Shown in pieces: positions 1-7,847 of a DNA stretch of 64,000 bases (within the stretch, counting starts at the first letter, position 1; the number at the start of each line of letters is the position of its first letter). The translations under genes and the position numbers were made by a program. The DNA lies in contig NZ_JAFIBY010000007.1 in assembly GCF_017832355.1 (NCBI RefSeq), positions 124,001 through 188,000 on the forward strand. Reading direction: 5' to 3'. The stretch is from Serratia sp. PL17. Its GTDB lineage: Bacteria > Pseudomonadota > Gammaproteobacteria > Enterobacterales > Enterobacteriaceae. A model generated the notes under the pieces. The model was not told the DNA's origin. It ran no database searches and worked only from the letters and a program-made list of their open reading frames with translations.

Positions 1-586
1 TCTGCGCTTCGGTCTGGTAATACACCCCGTCGGCCTCGAACAGCGATTTCACCTCGTTGAAATCCTGCAGTTGCACGCCGTCATCCGACGTCACAATGCG
101 GCCGCGCACTTTGGCAATGGTGGCACCCGGCGTCACGCAGGTGTAATACAGATCGATATCGCCTTCGTTATTCAACAGGATAGGAGTACCCGCCCATTCA
201 CGCGTCGTCGGTGAAACCCCTTCCGCCATCACCCGGCCGCCGAAGATCCAGTCTTTACCCGTACGGGAATACCAGTAGCACATGCGCGCACGGCCGTGGC
301 GATCTTCCCAGTCGCGCTTGATGTCGTAATTGCCGTTGCCATCAATATACTGCGGGTCATGAGGATGGCGATCGGCGGTCAGCGTTAAAATCACTGACCA
401 GCCGTTGACGGAAACCACGGAGCCCTCCAAGGTGCGCAGCGGCATGGTGTCCCAGATGAACACGCTGTCACTCATTACCGGAAAATCGGCGCTCACCAAG
501 GGTTGCGTGGTGGTCGGATCGTTTTCGTTGACTTTCAGCGCCTCTGCGCGGGTCCAAATGGTCGGTTTGTAATTTAGGTTTGTCAT
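1..586 (-). CDS. Levansucrase (GH68), 5' part only
   Basis: The gene runs off the left edge; 195 N-terminal residues are visible, beginning [17 protein letters not shown]. Family GH68 levansucrases split sucrose and polymerise the fructose into levan; Gram-negative forms usually lack a classical signal peptide, and none is seen here. The motif WDTMPLR places the predicted nucleophile at Asp46, the position known for Erwinia levansucrase. Further family blocks are visible (SVNGWSV near 60, DRHPHDPQ near 72, [15 protein letters not shown]). The transition-state Asp and the acid/base Glu would lie beyond the window. The start is supported by AGAGGAAA a few bases ahead of the ATG. The identity is secure from sequence; whether the missing part is intact cannot be seen. 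Confidence 0.9.
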   Translation of the reverse strand, partial: MTNLNYKPTIWTRAEALKVNENDPTTTQPLVSADFPVMSDSVFIWDTMPLRTLEGSVVSVNGWSVILTLTADRHPHDPQYIDGNGNYDIKRDWEDRHGRARMCYWYSRTGKDWIFGGRVMAEGVSPTTREWAGTPILLNNEGDIDLYYTCVTPGATIAKVRGRIVTSDDGVQLQDFNEVKSLFEADGVYYQTEAQ

Positions 587-776
587 AATGATTTCCTCTT
601 AGCAAGTAAGCTCCCCCATGCCGGGAACGACGGCGGCAGGAGCGATGGGCGCGGTAAAATGTGACCGCTGCGGCTGATGAGTGGCCGTGCCGCTATATTG
701 CTAAATCGGTTTTGCTAATGCATGCGGTTGGGTTTGTGTGGTGCACCAGACAAAATCTAAGGAGAAAGAGGGGGAA

Positions 777-866
777 ATGAGTGGGATAACCCTCGGCGCG
801 CCGCAATTGCAATTACTGTGCGACGCACTGATTTCCCAACTGTTATTGCTCTACCACCGCGCCTGA
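777..866 (+). CDS. Possible 29-residue microprotein
   Basis: A short frame (MSGITLGAPQLQ... ending LLLLYHRA) starts at an ATG preceded by a purine-rich stretch, AAGGAG followed by AGAGGGGGAA, one of the strongest ribosome-binding-like sequences in this part of the window. It lies in the 256-bp gap between the levansucrase start and the 3' end of the MFS gene, and its last 24 bases run antisense into that gene. The residues are mostly hydrophobic in the second half. I do not recognise it. It could equally be a chance frame behind a purine-rich leader. Confidence 0.25.
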   Translation: MSGITLGAPQLQLLCDALISQLLLLYHRA

Positions 867-2084
867 GGCCGGCATGCCGCGTAATGTCAGCCACCAGAAC
901 AGCAAGGCGACCAGGCTAACGCCCGCACCGAGCCAACACACACCACTCCACCCCGCCCAAGCGTAAGCATGCGTGCTGGCGAAGGCCCCCAGCCCACTCC
1001 CCACAGCGTAGAACAGCATGTAGCAACCGACCAATCGGCTGTGGGCCTGCGGATGTGCATTGAAAATCAGGCTCTGATTCAGTACGTGAATGGCTTGACC
1101 CGCCAGATCGAGCAACACAATACCCATAATCAGCCAGCCCAAACCGTAACTCAACATGCTCAGGGGAACCCAAGCCGCCACCAACAGTAACAGGCAGACA
1201 CCGCTCGCCACCTGCCCCAAACCGCGATCGGCCAGATGCCCGGCACGCACCGCCGCCAGCGCACCCACCGCCCCCACCAGACCAAACGCACCGATCACCG
1301 AATGCGAAAAGTTAAACGGGGCCTGACTGAGTGGCAGTACCAGCGCACTCCAGAAAATACTGAATGCCGCAAACATCAGCAGCGCCAGCATACCCCGGAT
1401 CTGCAACGTGCGATCACCCCATAACAACGTCAGCATTGAACGCAACAACGCCGGATAACTGAGCGTCGACGACGGTGTGCGTGGCGCAGGTAACAAACGC
1501 GCCAACACCGGCAGCAGAACCAAGGTTACCGCAGCGGAGAAGAAATAGACGGCTCGCCAGCCCCCCATATCCGCCAGTGCGCCAGAAAGCGTTCGCGCCA
1601 GCAACAAGCCCAATACCACCCCTCCCTGTGCAGCCCCCACCACCCGTCCTCGCTCATGCGGCGCTGCCAATGTCGCGGCAAAAGCGATAAGCCCCTGCGT
1701 CATCGCGGTGCCAAACAGCCCCACCAGCAGCATGCCACTCAGCAGTAACAGGCTGTTGTCCGCCCAGCCGACCACGCACAGGGCAGCAATCAACAGCAGT
1801 TGTTGAACCGCCAACAGCCGGTGGCGATTAATCCGATCCCCCAATGGCACCACCAGCAATAATGCCAGCGCACACCCCAACTGGGTTGCGGTGATCACCA
1901 TGCCAACCGAGGCCAGGCTGATAGTAAAATCGTGGGCAATGGCGTCCAGCAAAGGCTGAGCGTAATACACGTTTGCCACGCTGAAGGCACTGGCTCCCGC
2001 CAGCAACAACACCAACGACGCAGGAAGCCGGCCCAGCACTTCCCCCTGTGACGTACAGATCGGATCCAGTGCTTTATCACTCAT
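843..2084 (-). CDS. MFS transporter, probable drug or metabolite exporter
   Basis: A 413-residue major facilitator superfamily protein of usual length with about twelve hydrophobic segments. The first-half signature GDRINRHRLL (loop 2-3) and a second similar loop (GHLADRGLGQ) in the C-terminal half mark the internal duplication of the family. It resembles AraJ/YdhP-like exporters (COG2814); the substrate cannot be read from the sequence. It is divergent from an HxlR-type regulator 95 bp away, an arrangement common for regulator/efflux pairs, so control by that regulator is a reasonable inference. The start MSDKAL gives a hydrophilic lead of about 24 residues before the first membrane span. 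Confidence 0.88.
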   Translation of the reverse strand: MSDKALDPICTSQGEVLGRLPASLVLLLAGASAFSVANVYYAQPLLDAIAHDFTISLASVGMVITATQLGCALALLLVVPLGDRINRHRLLAVQQLLLIAALCVVGWADNSLLLLSGMLLVGLFGTAMTQGLIAFAATLAAPHERGRVVGAAQGGVVLGLLLARTLSGALADMGGWRAVYFFSAAVTLVLLPVLARLLPAPRTPSSTLSYPALLRSMLTLLWGDRTLQIRGMLALLMFAAFSIFWSALVLPLSQAPFNFSHSVIGAFGLVGAVGALAAVRAGHLADRGLGQVASGVCLLLLVAAWVPLSMLSYGLGWLIMGIVLLDLAGQAIHVLNQSLIFNAHPQAHSRLVGCYMLFYAVGSGLGAFASTHAYAWAGWSGVCWLGAGVSLVALLFWWLTLRGMPASGAVVEQ

Positions 2085-2099
2085 CCTTCACCCCAAAGT

Positions 2100-2116
2100 G
2101 GTTTCATTATTAAACC
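2100..2116. promoter_or_regulatory. Candidate HxlR operator, 5-7-5 dyad
   Basis: GGTTT-N7-AAACC forms a 17-bp inverted repeat in the intergenic region shared by the MFS gene and the HxlR gene. The same geometry, with GGTAT/ATACC arms, occurs beside the second HxlR gene at 10590-10606. A TATAAT hexamer at 2142-2147 could be the -10 element of the HxlR gene. That this is the operator is inferred from position and symmetry. Confidence 0.45.
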
Positions 2117-2179
2117 CAATGAACTTTACGCACAGAGGTTTTATAATGCAACCAGATCTTGCTGCAGGAGTTGAACGCT

Positions 2180-2632
2180 GTGAAACGTAAAAGTCTGGAA
2201 GATGCGCAGTGCCCGGTCGCGCGCACGCTGGATGTGATTGGCGATTGGTGGTCGCTGCTGATCGTGCGCGACGCCTTCGACGGCGTGCGTCGCTTCAGTG
2301 AGTTTCAGAAGGGATTGGGGATGGCGAAGAATATTCTCTCCACCCGTCTACGCACGCTGGTGGCGCACGGCATTCTGGAAATTGCGCCTGCTTCGGATGG
2401 CAGCGCCTATCAGGAATATCTCCTCACGGATAAGGGACAAGCTCTGTTCCCGGTGATCGTCGGATTGCGCCAGTGGGGTGAGGATTATCTGTTTAAAGAG
2501 GGAGAAACAAGGTCAACGCTGGTAGAAAGCGACAGTGGGTTAACGATACCGCGCATGACGCCGACGGGCAGTGACGGGCAAACGCTGACGCCGCTGAATA
2601 CGCGTGTGGTGAAGGTTGATGAACTGGCGTAG
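2180..2632 (+). CDS. HxlR-family transcriptional regulator
   Basis: About 150 residues with the winged-helix core of the HxlR family: CPVARTLDVIGDWWSLLIVRD (the family's conserved Cys near the N-terminus and the D-x-W-x-x-L-I helix), then RFSEFQKGLGMAKNILSTRLRTL as recognition region and the wing up to YLLTDKGQAL. HxlR proteins are dimeric regulators, often responding to small electrophiles or acting as local repressors. The GTG at 2180 is chosen because AGGAG lies at 2166-2170; a TTG at 2159 in frame has no ribosome site. It is divergent from the MFS exporter and probably controls it. The tail beyond residue 110 is low in recognisable motifs. Confidence 0.9.
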   Translation: MKRKSLEDAQCPVARTLDVIGDWWSLLIVRDAFDGVRRFSEFQKGLGMAKNILSTRLRTLVAHGILEIAPASDGSAYQEYLLTDKGQALFPVIVGLRQWGEDYLFKEGETRSTLVESDSGLTIPRMTPTGSDGQTLTPLNTRVVKVDELA

Positions 2633-2683
2633 CCTTCGCAATACACCCCGGGTAAGGTATAGTCCGCGTTTTACGGGGTAACT

Positions 2684-3484
2684 ATGCTGACTCACTCATC
2701 CATTCGCCTTAACAAGTACATTAGCGACAGCGGCATCTGTTCCCGTCGCCAAGCCGATCGTCATATCAAACAGGGCAATGTCTTCATCAACGACAAACGG
2801 GCTGACGTAGGTGCGCAGGTGTTTTTCGGGGATAGCGTGAAGGTGAACGGGCAGCAGATAGAACCTCGTGATGCTGATGATTTGGTGCTGATCGCACTGA
2901 ATAAACCTGTTGGTATCCTCACCAGCATGGGAAAGCATGAGCGAGATAACATCGGCGATTTTGTTAACCACCGTCAACGTACCTTTCCTGTCGGCCGCCT
3001 GGACAAGGCTTCTCAGGGGTTAATTTTCCTGACCAATAACGGTGAGCTGGTCAATAAAATCCTCCGTGCCGGCAACAATCACGAAAAAGAGTATCTGGTT
3101 ACCGTCGACAAACCGCTGACCGACGCATTTATTCAAGGCATGAGCGCAGGTGTGCCCGTGCTGGGCAAAGTGACAAAAGAATGCCGGGTGGAGAAAGAGA
3201 CCGAACAGGTATTCCGCATCACATTGGTACAAGGGCTTAACCGCCAGATCCGCCGCATGTGCAAATATTTTGGTTATGAGGTCACTAAACTTGAGCGCGT
3301 GCGCATCATGAATATTGATCTGACAGGACTGCCGCTGGGCGAGTGGCGGGATTTAACCCATGATGAGCGAACCACCTTATTCAAATTGCTAGAGCACTCC
3401 ACGTCCGAAGACCACGGCCAGCCCCAGAACGCCGAGATATCGCCAGGCAACGAGGGTCTGTTGCCTAACGATATTCCGCTTTAA
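2684..3484 (+). CDS. rluF: 23S rRNA pseudouridine(2604) synthase RluF
   Basis: RluF converts U2604 of 23S rRNA to pseudouridine in the cytoplasm. The 266-residue protein starts with an S4 RNA-binding domain ([21 protein letters not shown], residues 8-28) followed by the RsuA/RluE-type synthase domain. The catalytic motif [10 protein letters not shown] puts the active Asp at residue 107, as in E. coli RluF, and the late block [10 protein letters not shown] is typical. The C-terminus is shorter than the roughly 290 residues of E. coli and lacks its long basic tail. It stands alone and converges on the autotransporter gene 23 bp away. Confidence 0.95.
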   Translation: MLTHSSIRLNKYISDSGICSRRQADRHIKQGNVFINDKRADVGAQVFFGDSVKVNGQQIEPRDADDLVLIALNKPVGILTSMGKHERDNIGDFVNHRQRTFPVGRLDKASQGLIFLTNNGELVNKILRAGNNHEKEYLVTVDKPLTDAFIQGMSAGVPVLGKVTKECRVEKETEQVFRITLVQGLNRQIRRMCKYFGYEVTKLERVRIMNIDLTGLPLGEWRDLTHDERTTLFKLLEHSTSEDHGQPQNAEISPGNEGLLPNDIPL

Positions 3485-3507
3485 CCAATACCTCACTTTT
3501 CAGAAAA

Positions 3508-6500
3508 TCAGAATGACCATCTGATATTGGCATTGACCGCATTCACCTGGGTATCAGCGCCGTATTGCCCCTGATAACCGAGATCCAAGGTGGTGGAACG
3601 CGTCAGTTTCACACTCACCCCGATGTCCGCCACCATCAGGTTGTCATCAACCGCAGTGCCTTGGGTGATAAATGCGTCGCTGCCGGCAAAGGCCATACGT
3701 GAAGACGTGGATTTATCACCGTAGGCATGCTGCCAGCCTAATGAACCGTATAAGCTGACGTTCTTCGGCAGCTCGGTGAAGCCGCGCACACCCAACGTTG
3801 AGTAGAAGGTATTCATCGTGTCATTACGTACGCTAAGTGCTGCAGCCCCGCCCTTTTCCTGGAAATTATCGGTATGCAGGCGGATATAGCTCAGATTGAC
3901 GAAGGGCTCAATGTTCGCATCCGATTGTCCAAAACGGTAACCCGCTTCGGTAAACGCCAGCAGTGAGTCTGCATCATAGTCAGCCTTGAGCCGATCCGAG
4001 TAATTGCCAAAGTTAACGTTGCGTTCATTTTCCAGACGGTGCCAGGTGTAGCCCAGAGCACCACGTAGCGAGAAGGCATCCTGCTGCCCTGCGGCGTAAA
4101 GGCCGAGGTGGTAATTATCGCTGTCAGACTTGGAACGACGGCTGTCAATCTTGTAATCACCGCGGCTATAACCAAAATATCCCCCAACGCGAACGCTGTG
4201 ATCGGCTAATTTATGATCCGCGCCCAGCAGGAAACCACTGGTGTTGCCATCGAGTTTTCCGACGTTCTCATTGCCGCTGTTTCTTGCCCAAGATCCAAAC
4301 GTCTGCCCCCATACACCATTATTTTCAGCTTGAGCCGGCCGAACCAGCGTCATCGCCAGCGACGGCACAGGTAACGGATCATTATCAAACACGCGTAACA
4401 TGCGTTGATTCAGCACATTGAACAGCATGGTGCTGCCTGCGATCAAATTGGACTGCATGGACGGATACACTTCGCCAGACAACTGATTGAACGCCTCGCG
4501 CGCTTCCGGTGCACTCAATAACAACACGGAATTATACAGCGCCAGTGAAGGGCCACTTTGTGTCAATGACGAAAGTGCACCCGCGGTATTCCACTGATTA
4601 TGGGTTTGCGCGACCGTCTGGAAAATACCTGGTTCGCCCGGGTTTTCACCCCCCGGATTTTCGCCACCTGGATTCTCACCGCCTGGATTCTCACCGCCCG
4701 GATTTTCACCGCCAGGGTTCTCGCCCCCCGGATTCTCACCGCCTGGGTTTTCACCGCCCGGGTTCTCGCCGCCGCCCTTTTGCGCGATGGTCAGATCCAC
4801 GGCGTTGGCGCTGTGATGAAGCGCAACGTCGAGGAAAGCAGATTTTGAGATAGCTTCAGCAAACTGACCGTCAATTCCGCCTTGCGACGTTAAAATGCGG
4901 TAGCTTTGGCCCGTCTGATAACTGGTTTGTGGATCCAGCGCAGTCACCTGCACTTTGGCTTGATCACTGATGGTGGTCTTCCCGGCGACCACCAATTTGT
5001 CACTGCTGCCGTCGCCAGCAATATCGACGTCGTAGAAGGACTCACCGATGAAGTTCAGATAGCGTTGCAGCGTCAAGGTGCCGATGTTGCCGTCACCGGG
5101 CGAAATATGGCCGCCAGACAGAATTTCCGTTTGGCCCAGAGTACCGTTGCCTCCCAGCGTACCGCCGGCTTTTATCGAGGCCGCACTGCTGTAACCTTGA
5201 CCGTTGTTAACATCGGAACCGGCTGTCGCATTGAGGATCAGCGTGCCGCCATTTTCGGCGCTAAGCGTTTGAATATCAAAAATGTTGTCTTCTTTCAGCG
5301 TATTGATATCGCTGGCGATGATGATTTTTCCGCCCCGGGCGCCCACATTGGCCTTGAGCCCGGTAAGATCGCCGCTCAACGTCGTTTGCCCGGCAGTATT
5401 GATGACCTCGCCTTCGCCAACCATCTTGTTGCGGAAATCGTAGTTGTCGGAGGTATGGTTAAAGTACACATAGCTGCCGAACAGCCCACCCCGCAGGTTG
5501 ATCGTCGTCTGTGCGTCAACGGTGCCCGCACCACCCGCCGCACCTATCGTGGGATCGGTCAATCCGGTACCGGTATCCATATTGCCGCGGCTGCCGATGA
5601 TTAACGCGCCACGGTTCGAGCCGGAGCCGGTATCCCCCAGCCGCAACTCGTTAGCGCCAGCGGAAAATACGCCGCCGTCTACCACCGACAGCACAGCGTT
5701 GCCATAATTCCCCACGTTGACGCTGCTGCCGCTGGTAAAGCGCGAGCCCTCGCCAGCGATATACAACTCGGCGGTTTTGCGTGAACCTGAAACACCGGCA
5801 ATCTCTGCGCTGCCAACGTTGACCACTCCACCGTTTAGCACGTCCACATCACCGTTAGCCGTAAGCGTTTGGGTAATGTTCCACTGGGAGTTATTGCCCG
5901 TCACCGTGGCTTTAGGGTTCAGTTTGTCAGCTTCGCCGGGTATAAAACCGCTGTCGATCCTGGCTGCGGCGGTTGTTGTTACCACCCCGCCGTCTTCAAT
6001 CAATAGGGTGGATCGCGCGCCCTGACCAAAACCAATGCCAAGCCTGTCGCTAATGACCCTGGAGCCGGCACCTTTAACATTCAAATGGCTGTCATAACCG
6101 CCCGTGGTGCCGACAATAATTTCTTTCGCACTGGCAAGTGCACCATCTTCAACCCGTAATGTCCCCAGACCCAAATTCAGGCTGCCGCGCAAAACGGATT
6201 GATCGTTAACGGCGCTCAGTACCGCATCAGGCCCCCTGACCGTTACCACGCTGTCATAAATTTTGCCGTCAGAACGGGTGCCAATATTGATGTTATAGGC
6301 GTTGATTTTGCCATTATCGATCAGCAGGTTCGCACTTTGATTGCGGCCGACGTAAACATTCCCGGTGTAGGCTAAAGATTCTGTCATTTTGGATTCACCA
6401 TCAAAAACAGCATCGTCGGCACGTGCAATATCAACAGGCCCGATCAATATCAATGGTGCGGAAAAGAGTGCGAGGTAAAGCTTGGAAAGCGGTTTTCTTA

Positions 6501-6531
6501 CCGCTAAAGGGTACGATATTTTATCTTTCAT
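3508..6531 (-). CDS. Large autotransporter with GGENP-repeat linker
   Basis: A type Va-secreted outer-membrane protein of 1007 residues. Residues 1-38 form a signal peptide (basic start, hydrophobic LYLALFSAPLILIG, cleavage after ARA). Residues about 39-585 are a passenger rich in Gly, Asn, Thr and short strands (LRVEDGALASAKEIIVG and similar), as expected of a beta-helix. Nine GGENP units follow at about 587-631, then an alpha-helical link and the beta-barrel (PF03797-type) from about 738 to the C-terminus, which ends in IRWSF as barrels do. No protease triad or other catalytic motif was recognised, so an adhesin-like role is inferred. The start MKDK is preferred over an upstream ATG (6549) because GGAG lies seven bases ahead of it. 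Confidence 0.92.
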   Translation of the reverse strand: MKDKISYPLAVRKPLSKLYLALFSAPLILIGPVDIARADDAVFDGESKMTESLAYTGNVYVGRNQSANLLIDNGKINAYNINIGTRSDGKIYDSVVTVRGPDAVLSAVNDQSVLRGSLNLGLGTLRVEDGALASAKEIIVGTTGGYDSHLNVKGAGSRVISDRLGIGFGQGARSTLLIEDGGVVTTTAAARIDSGFIPGEADKLNPKATVTGNNSQWNITQTLTANGDVDVLNGGVVNVGSAEIAGVSGSRKTAELYIAGEGSRFTSGSSVNVGNYGNAVLSVVDGGVFSAGANELRLGDTGSGSNRGALIIGSRGNMDTGTGLTDPTIGAAGGAGTVDAQTTINLRGGLFGSYVYFNHTSDNYDFRNKMVGEGEVINTAGQTTLSGDLTGLKANVGARGGKIIIASDINTLKEDNIFDIQTLSAENGGTLILNATAGSDVNNGQGYSSAASIKAGGTLGGNGTLGQTEILSGGHISPGDGNIGTLTLQRYLNFIGESFYDVDIAGDGSSDKLVVAGKTTISDQAKVQVTALDPQTSYQTGQSYRILTSQGGIDGQFAEAISKSAFLDVALHHSANAVDLTIAQKGGGENPGGENPGGENPGGENPGGENPGGENPGGENPGGENPGGENPGEPGIFQTVAQTHNQWNTAGALSSLTQSGPSLALYNSVLLLSAPEAREAFNQLSGEVYPSMQSNLIAGSTMLFNVLNQRMLRVFDNDPLPVPSLAMTLVRPAQAENNGVWGQTFGSWARNSGNENVGKLDGNTSGFLLGADHKLADHSVRVGGYFGYSRGDYKIDSRRSKSDSDNYHLGLYAAGQQDAFSLRGALGYTWHRLENERNVNFGNYSDRLKADYDADSLLAFTEAGYRFGQSDANIEPFVNLSYIRLHTDNFQEKGGAAALSVRNDTMNTFYSTLGVRGFTELPKNVSLYGSLGWQHAYGDKSTSSRMAFAGSDAFITQGTAVDDNLMVADIGVSVKLTRSTTLDLGYQGQYGADTQVNAVNANIRWSF
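4640..4774 (-). repeat. Nine tandem 15-bp units encoding GGENP
   Basis: Nine in-frame copies of a 15-bp unit encode (GGENP)9 between passenger and barrel of the autotransporter. The copies differ only at third-codon positions (for example AAC/AAT and GAA/GAG), which shows that the amino-acid pattern is kept while the DNA drifts. The length is a multiple of three, so gain or loss of units would not shift the frame. Confidence 0.97.
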
Positions 6532-6636
6532 GTATTCTCTCCGGCTCATTACTTTGATGCCATCAACGTTATTATTTATATGAAAAACTCAATGTATTAG
6601 AGGAGATATGAAACGCGATACGCGAACACAGATTGA

Positions 6637-6689
6637 TTGGTATCGATGCGCCAGCTTATTGCCCCCCAGCGCTAACACATCGATACCAA
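6637..6689. repeat. 12-bp perfect inverted repeat
   Basis: TTGGTATCGATG at 6637-6648 and its exact complement at 6678-6689 flank a 29-base spacer, in the 195-bp gap between the autotransporter start and the 3' end of the lipoprotein gene. There is no T-run on either side, so a simple intrinsic terminator is unlikely; a regulator site or RNA hairpin in the autotransporter leader is possible. Confidence 0.6.
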
Positions 6690-6726
6690 ACTTATTGGAT
6701 TGCCCCAATCCGCGCCTTAAGAAGGG

Positions 6727-7041
6727 TTATTTATGTGTGACCACCGGGGTACAGGTCGGCGCGCTTAGCGAAGGCGAAGAGCCTAAGATTCCCGGCATCA
6801 TCAGCGATGAGCAATCGAAAATACGCCCTTTTTCCGTGGTCGCGCGGTAAGAAAGTTTTTGTCCGCCCAATGCATCGGGTTGGCCACCATTAACATTGGT
6901 TACGGTAATTTCATCCGACGATCCCAGGCCCAGCATTTTAGCCGTTTCGGCCTGCAGTAGCGGTATTGCCTGATCGGTTTTCAATGTTGAACACCCGGCT
7001 ACCAGAAAAGTAACGGCCAAAGCAATAAGTGGTTTTCTCAT
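6727..7041 (-). CDS. Small lipoprotein of unknown function
   Basis: A 104-residue protein with a clear type II signal peptide: MRKPLIALAVTFLVAGCSTL, with lipobox VAGC and Cys17 as the lipidated residue. Ser at +2 predicts sorting to the outer membrane by the Lol pathway. The mature part (about 88 residues) contains four segments of mixed polarity and two further Cys (ending DCSS and TCTPVVTHK) that could form a disulfide. I do not recognise the family with certainty. It sits upstream of the autotransporter in the same direction with 195 bp between them, and divergent from the response regulator gene. Confidence 0.8.
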   Translation of the reverse strand: MRKPLIALAVTFLVAGCSTLKTDQAIPLLQAETAKMLGLGSSDEITVTNVNGGQPDALGGQKLSYRATTEKGRIFDCSSLMMPGILGSSPSLSAPTCTPVVTHK

Positions 7042-7135
7042 AAATTATCCTTTTCAACCAAACAGATCCAAATGCTGAATGGTTCTATGTTTTGTCTTAT
7101 CAAAGTCCCCGAATAATATATTTCTCTTTCCTAAA

Positions 7136-7164
7136 CGAAAAAACCCTCCTAAAGTAGGGAGGGT
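7136..7164 (-). terminator. Intrinsic terminator pointing left
   Basis: ACCCTCC..TA pairs with TAGGGAGGGT (one bulged G), and on the minus strand the stem is followed by six T. It lies between two divergent genes (lipoprotein, response regulator), where no minus-strand gene is known to end. It could cut antisense transcription from the kinase locus or act in a long lipoprotein leader. Confidence 0.7.
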
Positions 7165-7220
7165 CAATAATAAAAAATTATCAGAACCCCTCTGATATGT
7201 TTATGCGAAAGGAGATTGCT

Positions 7221-7847
7221 TTGGGGCAGGGTTATGCACTGGTCGTTGATGACCATCCTTTGGTGGCGAGTGGTATCGCCAATTTCCTTAATACGCATTG
7301 TCGATTTAAGCATGTTCATGTGGCGACCAACGAAGATCACTGTTATCGCCACATTCTTGAACATGGCGCCCCAGGCTTAATCGTTATCGACTTTTGGCTA
7401 TCCGATGGTACGGCTTTAAAATTACTCAAAGAGATCAAACAGCTCTACCCTAACGTGCGTTTGCTGGTAGTCAGCGGTGATGAGAACAATGAAATATGGC
7501 AAAAAGTCCGTGATGCCGGCGGCCATGGTTTCGTGCTTAAAAATGAAACGCCAGAATTATTTGCGAGCGCGGTCACCGCGCTTATGAATAATCAACCGTG
7601 GTTCCCTCTTGATAATGACAACAGCCTAAACAGCACACAAAACCATCTACAAAAATTCAACTTAACCCCACGACAAGTGGATGTATTAACCATGATGATG
7701 CGTGGTTTCCCCAATAAAAGAATAGCCTCAGAGCTTTCTATTTCAGAACCCACGGTCAAGGAACACATCGGTAACATTTTAAAGAAAATAGGCGTTAGCA
7801 GCCGGGTGGAAGCCATTACCTTGCTGCATGGCAGACCGGGCCAATAG
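7221..7847 (+). CDS. LuxR/NarL-type response regulator
   Basis: A two-domain response regulator: receiver domain (acidic pair in VVDDHP, phospho-acceptor Asp in LIVIDFW, Lys in VLKNE) and a C-terminal LuxR helix-turn-helix (LTPRQVDVLTMMMRGFPNKRIASELSISEPTVKEHIGNILKKI). The TTG at 7221 is proposed as start: AAAGGAG sits six bases ahead, and it places the phospho-acceptor at residue 57, the usual position. ATGs at 7197 and 7203 are in frame but lack a ribosome site. The gene overlaps the downstream hybrid kinase by 20 bp, so the two are almost certainly translated together and form a two-component pair. Targets are unknown; the neighbouring lipoprotein and autotransporter are candidates only by position. 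Confidence 0.92.
   Translation: MGQGYALVVDDHPLVASGIANFLNTHCRFKHVHVATNEDHCYRHILEHGAPGLIVIDFWLSDGTALKLLKEIKQLYPNVRLLVVSGDENNEIWQKVRDAGGHGFVLKNETPELFASAVTALMNNQPWFPLDNDNSLNSTQNHLQKFNLTPRQVDVLTMMMRGFPNKRIASELSISEPTVKEHIGNILKKIGVSSRVEAITLLHGRPGQ

Noticed and set aside
4906-5604. 232-residue frame antisense to the autotransporter passenger
   Set aside because: The passenger reading is clear (signal peptide, repeats, barrel); the antisense frame has no ribosome site and no known domain.
6608-6850. 80-residue plus-strand frame with an AGGAG site before its ATG
   Set aside because: Its second half is antisense to the lipoprotein gene, and its first half contains the 12-bp inverted repeat. The protein has no recognisable domain and no signal.
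7164-7364. 66-residue minus-strand frame ending at the terminator 7136-7164
   Set aside because: It is antisense to the well-supported receiver domain and has only a weak ribosome site; kept only as part of a finding on antisense transcription.
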